From: Herbaspirillum huttiense
GTDB lineage: Bacteria > Pseudomonadota > Gammaproteobacteria > Burkholderiales > Burkholderiaceae_D
NCBI RefSeq assembly: GCF_004367745.1
Contig: NZ_CP037993.1
Location: 434,001 to 498,000, forward strand
Direction of reading: 5' to 3'
DNA: 64,000 nucleotides
Every line of letters begins with the position of its first letter. Positions within the stretch are counted from its first letter, which is position 1. The notes under the pieces are model-generated. The model was given only the letters and a program-made list of their open reading frames with translations. It was not told where the DNA came from and did no database searches. Positions 55,679-64,000 of this stretch are shown here, in pieces. The position numbers and the translations under genes were made by a program.

Positions 55679-56218
55679 GTGCTGCATAGTATTTTCACGA
55701 TGATCGTCAACGCCGTCGCCAGCATCCTGGCCGGTGTCCTGCTGCTGCGCTTCTGGATGCAGGTAGTGCGCGTACGTCCGCCGCAATCGGTGGGTCAATT
55801 CGTCTACCAGCTCTCGGACTGGCTGGTGCTGCCGCTGCGCCGGGTGATGCCGGGCGGCCGCCATGACTGGGCCAGCCTGCTGGGGGCCTTCCTCATCGTG
55901 CTGCTGTCCATCATCGCCATCCTGGGCTTTCAGAGCGGTTTCGACTTCAAGCTCATCTTCCTGGTGGCACTGGAGCGCTTCTTTGAATGGATCTGCTACG
56001 GCTTCATGGCCACGCTGATCATCGAGGCCGTCTTCAGCTGGGTCAATCCGCACGCACCGCTGGCCCCCTTCGTGCGGGCCCTGAACGATCCGCTGCTGAG
56101 TCCGCTGCGCAAGATCATCCCGCCCCTGGGCGGCGTGGACCTGTCGCCGCTGGTCCTGCTGATCCTGCTGCAGATCGCGGTGCGCGTGGTCAGTGGCCTG
56201 CTCTTCGGCGGATTCTGA
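55679..56218 (+). CDS. YggT-family inner-membrane protein
   Basis: About 179 residues with two repeated YggT units, each with a hydrophobic hairpin. The signature parts are LSDWLVLPLRRVMPG and LNDPLLSPLRKIIPP. The GTG start at 55679 is chosen because GGAG lies 6 bases upstream. Function in bacteria is poorly defined; links to osmotic tolerance and membrane protein integration have been proposed for the family. A bidirectional terminator separates it from the convergent peroxiredoxin gene. Confidence 0.88.
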   Translation: MLHSIFTMIVNAVASILAGVLLLRFWMQVVRVRPPQSVGQFVYQLSDWLVLPLRRVMPGGRHDWASLLGAFLIVLLSIIAILGFQSGFDFKLIFLVALERFFEWICYGFMATLIIEAVFSWVNPHAPLAPFVRALNDPLLSPLRKIIPPLGGVDLSPLVLLILLQIAVRVVSGLLFGGF

Positions 56219-56245
56219 CCAGACCGCCGGGTTTGCCGCCACGTG

Positions 56246-56274
56246 AAAAGAGCCGGACATCCGGCTCTTTTTTT
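56246..56274. terminator. Bidirectional terminator, yggT / peroxiredoxin
   Basis: AAAGAGCCGGA and its complement surround CA; T-runs occur on both strands. Confidence 0.9.
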
Positions 56275-56298
56275 CATCTGCACGCGGCAACAACGCGA

Positions 56299-56892
56299 TC
56301 AGCGCTTCTGCTTTGCCGACCACTGCTCCAGCGCCTGCATGGTGTTCTCCACATGCTTTTCCGGATTCATGTCGGTGTACTCGTAGAGGATCGCATGGTC
56401 CGGCGTGATGACGTAGGAGGTGCGGCTGGCATAGCCGGTGACCTTCATGAACTGCGCGTCATAGGCCTTCATGATCTTCTTGTCGACATCGGCCGCCACC
56501 GCGAACTTGCTGCGGCATTCGCTGACCGAGAACTTGTTGAGGGTCTCGATGTTGTCGCCCGACACGCCGATGACGGTGGCCCCCAGCGCCTTGTAGCGAT
56601 CCACGGCTTCCGCAAACAGGTGCGCTTCGATGGTGCAGCCGGAGGTGAAGGCGGCCGGATAGAAGTACAGCACCACCGGACCTTTCTTCAGCGCTTCCGA
56701 CAGCGAGAAGGTCGACACCTGTCCGCCCAGCGAACTCGGTGCGGAGAACTCGGGGGCCTTGTCGCCCGGCTTGAGAGCGGCCACTGCACCCTGCGAACAC
56801 AGCACTGCCGCCAGCAGGAGCGAGGCACCACACCAGCGGCGCAGGCGCGCGGCCGCATCGGCCGTGAGGGAAAACGAGGAAGGGTTCAGCAT
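56299..56892 (-). CDS. Exported peroxiredoxin (AhpC/TSA, Bcp-like)
   Basis: 197 residues. The N-terminal signal (WCGASLLLAAVLCSQGAVAA) implies a periplasmic enzyme. The thioredoxin fold shows KPGDKAPEFSAPS and the peroxidatic site FYPAAFTSGCT; a second Cys in SVSECRSKF may resolve it. It should reduce hydroperoxides with a thiol partner. The terminator at 56246 follows. The signal peptide separates it from the cytoplasmic Bcp proteins. Confidence 0.88.
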   Translation of the reverse strand: MLNPSSFSLTADAAARLRRWCGASLLLAAVLCSQGAVAALKPGDKAPEFSAPSSLGGQVSTFSLSEALKKGPVVLYFYPAAFTSGCTIEAHLFAEAVDRYKALGATVIGVSGDNIETLNKFSVSECRSKFAVAADVDKKIMKAYDAQFMKVTGYASRTSYVITPDHAILYEYTDMNPEKHVENTMQALEQWSAKQKR

Positions 56893-56965
56893 GGCGAATC
56901 TCCTTGATGATGCGGGGAGCCGGCATCGCGCATGAGTCGCTGCGCGTCACCGGCAGGGAAGCCCA

Positions 56966-57901
56966 TCAGCCGAAGCGATAGCCGAAGGCCTTGTGGAAGC
57001 GCTCTTCGATCTCCGCCTTGGTCGGCGCATGGTTCTGCGGACCTTGCGAAGCGATCTTGATGGAACCCATCAGGCTGGCCAGGCGGCCGGTGGTTTCCCA
57101 GTCATAGCCTTCGGTCAGGCCGAACAGCATCCCGGCGCGGAAGGCATCGCCGCAGCCGGTCGGATCGGCGATCTTGTCGGCCTTCACGCAGGGGATGGCG
57201 TGGTGCTTGCCGTCCACGAAGATGTCGGCACCCAGTTCGCCGCGCGTGACCACCAGGGCCGTGACGCGCTCAGCAATCTGCGCCAGCGACAGCCCGGTAC
57301 GCGCGGTCAGCAGTTCGGCTTCGTAGTCGTTGACCGCGACATAGGTCGCCAGATCGATGAAGTTCTTGAGGTCATTGCCATCGAACATCGGCATGCCCTG
57401 GCCCGGATCGAAGATCAGCGGGATCTTCAGTTCAGCCGCCTGCTGTGCGTGCTGCAGCATGCCGTCACGGCCATCGGGCGCGACGATGGCGAACTTGACC
57501 GCACCGGCGTCAGCGACCTTGTTCTCGTGCGACCAGGTCATGGCACCCGGGTGGAAGGCGGTGATCTGGTTGCTGTCGGCGTCGGTGGTGATGAAGCACT
57601 GCGCGGTGAACGAGGACTCGATCTGGCGCACGCATCGGGTCGAGATGTCCAGGGCGGCAAAACGCTCCATGTAGGGTGCGCTGTCCAGGCCGACGGTGGC
57701 CATCACGATCGGTTCGCCACCCAGCAGCTTGAGGTTGTAGGCGATGTTGCCGGCACAGCCGCCGAACTCGCGGCGCATGGTCGGCACCAGGAAGGAGACG
57801 TTGACCTTGTGCAACTGGTCAGCCAGCAGGGCTTCAGCGAAACGGCCCTCGTATTGCATGATGTTGTCGTAAGCGAGGGAACCGCAGATCAGGGAGCTCA
57901 T
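56966..57901 (-). CDS. PfkB-family carbohydrate/nucleoside kinase
   Basis: 311 residues, ribokinase fold. The N-terminal signature GGCAGNIAYNLKLLGG and the C-terminal anion-hole motif DPTGCGDAFRAG (catalytic Asp last) are present. The length and sequence (SLICGSLAYDNIMQY) are like adenosine-kinase-like members of betaproteobacteria. The substrate is not certain. The ATG at 57901 is the family start; the longer frame to 57976 has no support. Confidence 0.88.
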   Translation of the reverse strand: MSSLICGSLAYDNIMQYEGRFAEALLADQLHKVNVSFLVPTMRREFGGCAGNIAYNLKLLGGEPIVMATVGLDSAPYMERFAALDISTRCVRQIESSFTAQCFITTDADSNQITAFHPGAMTWSHENKVADAGAVKFAIVAPDGRDGMLQHAQQAAELKIPLIFDPGQGMPMFDGNDLKNFIDLATYVAVNDYEAELLTARTGLSLAQIAERVTALVVTRGELGADIFVDGKHHAIPCVKADKIADPTGCGDAFRAGMLFGLTEGYDWETTGRLASLMGSIKIASQGPQNHAPTKAEIEERFHKAFGYRFG

Positions 57902-58037
57902 GGCGTGGTCGGGACAAGTGAGTGAATGATGCCGCATTGTAGAAGAAAAGCGGCGTGCAGTCCGAACCTGATGCAAGTCGTTTCGAGTTCAGGCCGGGCA
58001 GTGATGATCGGCGACGATCAGCCGGGATGAGTCCGGG

Positions 58038-59327
58038 TCAGGGATAGAAGAGATAGATGCGATAACCCGAGACCAGCGCATCCTTGAGCTCGAAGTTGAG
58101 CTTGATCTGCTGCTCGCTCTCGGGCCCGATGCCACGGTCGACCTGCGCCGGGTCGGCCAGGTAGTCGCGCGGGCGGAAGACGCGCCGCACCACTGCCTTC
58201 TCGTCGTCATTGTTGAGCGTAAGTTCAATATGCGGCCAGGCCTGGGCGCTGGTGCCGCGATTGCGCATCACCAGCGAGAGCGCATAGACATTCTGGTTGG
58301 GTGGCACCACCTGCAGTTCGTTGGATTCCAGCGAGAGGCGCTCGATCTCGGTGGGCAGGCCCACGGTGCAATGGAAAGCCACGCACATGCCGTTGAGCAT
58401 GGGACGCAGCTGCGGCACGGAGGCGGCCAGCGGATTGCGCCAGTAGTAGAGCGATTGCAGCAGCAGTATCGGCACCATCACGCCGGCCAGCACCATCATC
58501 ACCATCTTCATGGCCTGGCTGATGCGAGCGCGGCGCTCGGCACGCTTGACGAAGCCGGGTTCGTCGGCGGGCTCGTCGTCTTCCGCTTCCGCTTCTTGTG
58601 CGTCGGATTTTTCGGCATCGCCGGGGAGACCGTCCTTGGCATCGGCCACATCATGCAACACCGGCTCATCGTCGATACGGAAGACCGCGGCCACCTCGGG
58701 CGGCGCGGCAATCTCGTCGGACTCGGCCGAGGAGCGGCGCAGCAGCGCGCCGCTGTCGGGGCCATCCTCTTGCGGCAGCATCGGGCTGCTGGCTTGATCC
58801 TCGGGACTTGTCTTGTCCACAGGCACAGCGGGTTTGAAGCTCGCACCAAGATCCGGGAGGTAGCCCGGACTGGTTGGCGAGCGGAACACCTTGGGCTCGG
58901 CAATGACCGGGATGGCGGCAGGCAAGGGAGCCGGCACAGCAGCCTGGACGGGCGCGGCTGCCGACATTGGCTGCGGCGCAGGAACGTTCACCTCGGGGAC
59001 GGGCGTTTGAGCAGGGGGAACGAAGGGAGGCTGTTGCGCCGTCAGCGGCGCGCCAGTTCGTTCATAGGGGCTGTTAGCGGGGGGCGTCGGGACGGAGGAG
59101 GACGAAGGTGCCGGCGCAAACACCGGTGTCGCCATCCCGGCCTGGGCTTTGCTGCCTGGTGCCGGTTGGTAGTGGCCGTCGGCCACGCTGGCCTCGACCA
59201 GGTATTCGTTACCGTTGAAGACCTGGCGGCAATTGCCGCAGCGGACCAGTCCGCCGCGCAGTTTGAGCTGGTCGCTGGCGACCCTGAAGATGGTCAGGCA
59301 GTGCGGACACTGGGTCGCCAACGCCAT
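58038..59327 (-). CDS. Zinc-ribbon / DUF3426 membrane protein
   Basis: 429 residues. The N-terminal MJ0042-type zinc ribbon (QCPHCLTIFRVA, VRCGNCRQVF) is followed by a long Pro/Ala-rich linker (about 60-250), a membrane segment (MVMMVLAGVMVPILLLQSLYYW in part) and a periplasmic DUF3426 beta domain at the C-terminus. It starts 3 bases after prmA stops, so it is co-transcribed. Function is unknown. Confidence 0.88.
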   Translation of the reverse strand: MALATQCPHCLTIFRVASDQLKLRGGLVRCGNCRQVFNGNEYLVEASVADGHYQPAPGSKAQAGMATPVFAPAPSSSSVPTPPANSPYERTGAPLTAQQPPFVPPAQTPVPEVNVPAPQPMSAAAPVQAAVPAPLPAAIPVIAEPKVFRSPTSPGYLPDLGASFKPAVPVDKTSPEDQASSPMLPQEDGPDSGALLRRSSAESDEIAAPPEVAAVFRIDDEPVLHDVADAKDGLPGDAEKSDAQEAEAEDDEPADEPGFVKRAERRARISQAMKMVMMVLAGVMVPILLLQSLYYWRNPLAASVPQLRPMLNGMCVAFHCTVGLPTEIERLSLESNELQVVPPNQNVYALSLVMRNRGTSAQAWPHIELTLNNDDEKAVVRRVFRPRDYLADPAQVDRGIGPESEQQIKLNFELKDALVSGYRIYLFYP

Positions 59328-59330
59328 GGA

Positions 59331-60245
59331 TTACTCCGGCAGGCGGCCTGCCAGGGCCACCCAGCCTTCATGTTCGGCCCAGACGGTCAGGGCGATCCAG
59401 GGCGCGTAGGCGTTGATGACTTCTTGCGCCTGGCGATCCAGCACGCCCGAGAGCACCAGCGCACCGCCGGCGCGCACGCGGCCGGCCAGCATGGGGGCCA
59501 TCAGCTGCAGGGGGCCGGCCAGGATGTTGGCCACCACCACGTCGAAGCGCTCACCTTCCGGGTGGGCTGCGGCGAAGGGTTCCGGCAGGTAATAAGTCGC
59601 GCTGCAGTGGTTGCGTTCGGTATTGTGCTTGGCTGACTCCAGCGCCTGCGGATCGATGTCCACCCCGATCACCTGCGGCACGCCGATCTTGGCCGCCACC
59701 AGGGCCAGGATGCCCGAGCCGCAGCCGTAGTCCAGCAGGGTTTGGGCCTGGGTGGCATTGGCTTCCAGCCACTCCATGCACAGCCGGGTGGTCGGATGGC
59801 TGCCCGTGCCGAAGGCCAGGCCCGGGTCCAGTTCCAGCACCAGGGCGTCCGGATCGGACGGTGCCTCGTGCCAGCTGGGTACCACCCAGATACGCTGGCC
59901 GATGTGGATGGGCTCGAACTGGGATTGCGTCAGGCGCACCCAGTCCTGCTCTTCCACAGTGCGCGTGGCAAAGGGCAGGGCATAGTCCAGGCCGATGGCC
60001 TTGGCCGCATCCATCACGATGGTGGCGTGGTCGGCATCCTTGCCGGCCAGCGCCACCACACGGCTGCGGTCCCAGGCGGCTTCTTCCGGCTCCATGCCGG
60101 GTTCGCCGAAGAGCGGACGCTCGGCGTCCGTCCCTTCATCGGCATCTTCCACCGACACCGAGAGGGCGCCAGAGTCCATCAGGGCGTCGGACAATGCTTC
60201 CGCCTGTTCGCGCGCCACTTCGATGACGATTTCTACCCAAGCCAT
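59331..60245 (-). CDS. prmA: Ribosomal protein L11 methyltransferase
   Basis: 304 residues. The AdoMet motif [19 protein letters not shown] and the catalytic-loop motif [10 protein letters not shown] are clear; the N-terminal L11-binding part begins [10 protein letters not shown]. It trimethylates L11. It lies between accC and the DUF3426 gene in the usual Burkholderiales order. Confidence 0.95.
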   Translation of the reverse strand: MAWVEIVIEVAREQAEALSDALMDSGALSVSVEDADEGTDAERPLFGEPGMEPEEAAWDRSRVVALAGKDADHATIVMDAAKAIGLDYALPFATRTVEEQDWVRLTQSQFEPIHIGQRIWVVPSWHEAPSDPDALVLELDPGLAFGTGSHPTTRLCMEWLEANATQAQTLLDYGCGSGILALVAAKIGVPQVIGVDIDPQALESAKHNTERNHCSATYYLPEPFAAAHPEGERFDVVVANILAGPLQLMAPMLAGRVRAGGALVLSGVLDRQAQEVINAYAPWIALTVWAEHEGWVALAGRLPE

Positions 60246-60302
60246 GCTTGCCTGCCTTTGCTGTCGTTACTGTTATTACTGTTGTTGCTGCTGAACTGCG
60301 AT

Positions 60303-61682
<1,380 letters not shown>

Positions 61683-61799
61683 AACAGGAATGAGGCGTCG
61701 CCAGGTTCAAGCGTTATAGGTTCCGGAGCCGGGCCGCGGCAGCCGGCATGTGCCGCGCGGCGGCCGTTGCTGCCAGGCCAGGGACTGCTGCGGCGGGAA

Positions 61800-62273
61800 T
61801 CAGCCCAGCACGAACAGCGGTTGGCCGAACTCGACGGCCTGGCCGTTTTCCACCAGGATCTGCTTGACCACGCCACCCTTGTCGGCGTCGATTTCGTTGA
61901 GCAGCTTCATGGCTTCGATGATACACAGGGTATCGCCTTCCTTGACTTCCTTGCCCACTTCGACGAAGGCCGGTGCGCCCGGTGCCGAGGAACGGTAGAA
62001 GGTACCGACCATGGGCGACTTGACGATGTAGCCTTCCGGCACGGCCGGCGCCGCCGGTGCGGCAGCGGGAGCAGCAGCAGCCGGGGCGGCCGCGGCCACG
62101 GGGGCAGCGGCGGGAGCGTAGGCTTGCTGTTGCGGCACCATCACGACCTGGTTCTGGGCATTCGGGGACGACTTGACGATGCGGACCTTGCTTTCGCCTT
62201 CGGTGACTTCCAGCTCTTCGATGGCCGATTCAGCAACCAGGTCGATCAGCGTCTTGAGTTTTCGTAAATCCAT
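61800..62273 (-). CDS. accB: Biotin carboxyl carrier protein
   Basis: 157 residues. The C-terminal biotinyl domain has the biotinylated Lys123 in [11 protein letters not shown]. An Ala/Pro-rich linker (about 50-80) joins it to the N-terminal part [13 protein letters not shown]. It carries carboxybiotin between AccC and AccAD. Confidence 0.97.
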   Translation of the reverse strand: MDLRKLKTLIDLVAESAIEELEVTEGESKVRIVKSSPNAQNQVVMVPQQQAYAPAAAPVAAAAPAAAAPAAAPAAPAVPEGYIVKSPMVGTFYRSSAPGAPAFVEVGKEVKEGDTLCIIEAMKLLNEIDADKGGVVKQILVENGQAVEFGQPLFVLG

Positions 62274-62396
62274 TTGAATCCCTCGGAATGTAGATGAGTA
62301 GTGTTAAACGAAACGCCGGCGCTCTGTGGCGCCCGGCGGGTTCAGTCTGGGTCTTGCAGTACGTGAAGCGATCCGTTCGAAGCGGCGTGTCCGCCC

Positions 62397-62834
62397 TCAG
62401 GATTGACGCAGCCAGAAATCAACGGCCATACGATAGCCATCGACCCCGAAGCCGCACAGGACTGCCCGGGCAATGCCGGACAGATAGGAAAAATGCCGGA
62501 ACTCCTCGCGCTGGTGCACATTGGAGATATGCAATTCCACGAAGGGGATCGCCACCCCGGCCAGCGCATCGCGCAGGGCCACGCTGGTATGGGTCAATCC
62601 ACCCGGGTTGATGATGATGCCATCGACCCCCTCCAGGCGTGCCTGGTGGATGCGGTCGATCAGCGCACCTTCGTGGTTGCTCTGGAAGGTGGCCAGGGTC
62701 GCGCCGGCGGCGCGGGCCTGTTCTTGTGCACGCTGTTCGATATCGGCCAGCGTGGTGGATCCGTAGACTTCCGGCTCCCGGGTTCCGAGCAGATTGAGGT
62801 TCGGTCCATTGAGCAGGAGAAGCTGTTTTGCCAT
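62397..62834 (-). CDS. aroQ: Type II 3-dehydroquinate dehydratase
   Basis: 145 residues. It starts [20 protein letters not shown]; the catalytic Tyr (EPEVYG) and His ([16 protein letters not shown]) are present. It acts in the shikimate pathway. It lies upstream of accB on the same strand, the common order. Confidence 0.96.
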   Translation of the reverse strand: MAKQLLLLNGPNLNLLGTREPEVYGSTTLADIEQRAQEQARAAGATLATFQSNHEGALIDRIHQARLEGVDGIIINPGGLTHTSVALRDALAGVAIPFVELHISNVHQREEFRHFSYLSGIARAVLCGFGVDGYRMAVDFWLRQS

Positions 62835-62965
62835 GGAGATTAAGCTCCGTTTGACGACGATGCGCGCATTTTGCCGTCAAATGCCATCATTTGGCAAGAA
62901 AAACTTTCTTTTCACGGATTTGCGTTTGCGGGCCGCCGAGGTGGCCCTGCAAGTGACTCTGCGAT

Positions 62966-63487
62966 TCAGAGCTGTGACAGGTCGGCGCGCAGTTCATCGA
63001 ACTTGATGCGGCCCAGGTAGACCTTTTTGACGTTGCCGTCCTTGCCCACCAGAGCGGTGAACGGAAGACCGCCCGCCTGATTGCCGAATTGCCGCAGCAA
63101 ATCGGTGGCGCCGGTTCCGGCAACGAAGAGAGGATAGCGGATTTGGTACTTTTGCGCAAACTTGGCGATATTTTCCTGACTATCGACGCCAATTCCGAGG
63201 ATTTGCACCGGCGCGATCTCCTGCTGCAAGGCCGTCAGCTCGGGCATTTCTTCCACGCAGGGGCCGCACCAGGTGGCCCAGAAGTTCAGGACCAGGGGTT
63301 TGCCCTTGTATTGCGCCAGCGATTGGGTCTGGCCGCTGGCATCCGGCATCGATTGCGACAGCAGCTTGTTGAGCGCCTGGGTCTCGGGGGAGGCGGGCGG
63401 GTTGGCGCGATGGCTGGCATAGACGCCAACACCCACGCAAACGACCGCAACCACGGCCAACAGGATCACATTTTTCAGTTTCGTCAT
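62966..63487 (-). CDS. TlpA-like thioredoxin-fold disulfide reductase
   Basis: 173 residues. An N-terminal membrane anchor/signal (NVILLAVVAVVCVGVGVYA) precedes a thioredoxin fold with the active site ATWCGPCVEEMP. It is likely anchored in the periplasm, where it would reduce disulfides for cytochrome maturation or similar uses. It starts 3 bases after the preceding partial gene stops. Confidence 0.9.
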   Translation of the reverse strand: MTKLKNVILLAVVAVVCVGVGVYASHRANPPASPETQALNKLLSQSMPDASGQTQSLAQYKGKPLVLNFWATWCGPCVEEMPELTALQQEIAPVQILGIGVDSQENIAKFAQKYQIRYPLFVAGTGATDLLRQFGNQAGGLPFTALVGKDGNVKKVYLGRIKFDELRADLSQL

Positions 63488-63490
63488 GAA

Positions 63491-64000
63491 TCAGTCCTCG
63501 GAGGGGGCATCGATGAGCGCCGCCAGCGCGGCCGCATCGCCGCGCTCGGGGCGTTTGCCAGGGGCGGCACGCAGGCTGCCGCGCAGGTCGTCTTCGTCAT
63601 ACAGGGCCAGATGGGCCAGTTCGGGGTCGGCACCGCGCTGGGGCAGCAGGAAGCTCAGGGTTTCCACCGTCTGGCCGGTGCGGAAGTGGCTGGTTTCGCC
63701 GACCTCGAAGTTCACATTCTTGTTCAGAAGAAAAATCTCGACATCCTTGGCGCTGGGCGAGAACAGCTGCAGGTGGATGTCCGAATGTTCACCTGCCGTG
63801 CCATTCCACACCGCGCCGGTAATATAAGGATTGAACTGCTGCAGGTCCTGCATCAGCTGCAGGGCCACCTGGCGCAGGTGCAACAGGCGCGCCGGCTGGG
63901 TATCGGCAAAGAAGAGTTCGTTGTAGATGCGGACTTCTTCTTCGATCTGCTCGTTATCCGGCATGATCTCGCCGCGCACCTTCTGGTTGCCCAGGATCTG
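63491..64000 (-). CDS. Conserved protein of unknown function, 5' end outside window
   Basis: The frame is open to the window edge (170 codons visible), so the start lies beyond 64000. Visible features are a helical first part (EEEVRIYNELFFADTQPARLL) and a beta-rich part (HSDIHLQLFSPSAKDVEIFLL). I do not recognise the family. It lies 3 bases before the TlpA-like gene and is probably co-transcribed. Confidence 0.6.
   Translation of the reverse strand, partial: QILGNQKVRGEIMPDNEQIEEEVRIYNELFFADTQPARLLHLRQVALQLMQDLQQFNPYITGAVWNGTAGEHSDIHLQLFSPSAKDVEIFLLNKNVNFEVGETSHFRTGQTVETLSFLLPQRGADPELAHLALYDEDDLRGSLRAAPGKRPERGDAAALAALIDAPSED

Overview
The chromosomal backbone looks like a betaproteobacterium of the Burkholderiales, most like Oxalobacteraceae (Herbaspirillum or a relative). 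I infer this from high-GC coding and from conserved gene runs: ispB / rplU-rpmA-obgE-proB / CNP1-like-rppH / proS; ffh with ypjD; nrdA-nrdB next to an H1-like (PAKKA-repeat) protein; and aroQ-accB-accC-prmA-DUF3426. The genus is an inference from gene order and protein style, not from a search.

Two mobile elements interrupt this backbone. (1) Positions 1736-27682 are an integrative mobilizable element of about 26 kb in a tRNA-Pro(CGG) gene. A 23-bp copy of the tRNA 3' end lies at 1736-1758 and the intact tRNA lies at 27660-27736, with a tyrosine integrase beside it. Left to right the element holds: a Xre regulator diverging from an outer-membrane protein / glycine-zipper lipoprotein / zinc-ribbon membrane protein set; a proteasome-fold (Ntn) hydrolase-like protein and a MltR-like protein; a P4-type primase-helicase with a ParB/MT-A70 methyltransferase fusion; an unknown 320-residue protein; a tight four-gene defence operon (type III-like Res, Mod, GmrSD-like DUF262/DUF1524, RelE-UvrD fusion); a candidate oriT with mobC-mobA; and a divergent AbiEi-like / Fic pair whose shared intergenic region carries three long perfect palindromes and 12-bp direct repeats. 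No conjugation (T4SS) genes are present, so mobilization in trans is expected.

(2) Positions 46754-52580 are a compact element of about 5.8 kb that carries only three overlapping tyrosine-recombinase-fold genes and a small helical protein. It is inserted exactly at the last codons of nrdA and separates nrdA from nrdB. It has an 8-bp direct repeat that includes the nrdA C-terminal codons, and a terminal inverted motif placed exactly 18 bp inside each junction. The gene set resembles the intA-tfp-intB-srap core that I recall from strand-biased circularizing integrative elements.

Backbone regions: 1-1735 CsgG-like protein (partial) and the terminator that probably once served the tRNA-Pro; 27753-43369 translation, isoprenoid, proline and SRP genes, a SsuABC/TauABC-type transporter, ypjD and ampD; 43371-46755 and 52795-53961 class Ia ribonucleotide reductase; 54465-64000 H1-like protein, YggT, peroxiredoxin, PfkB kinase, DUF3426 protein, prmA, accCB, aroQ, a TlpA-like thioredoxin and a partial unknown gene.
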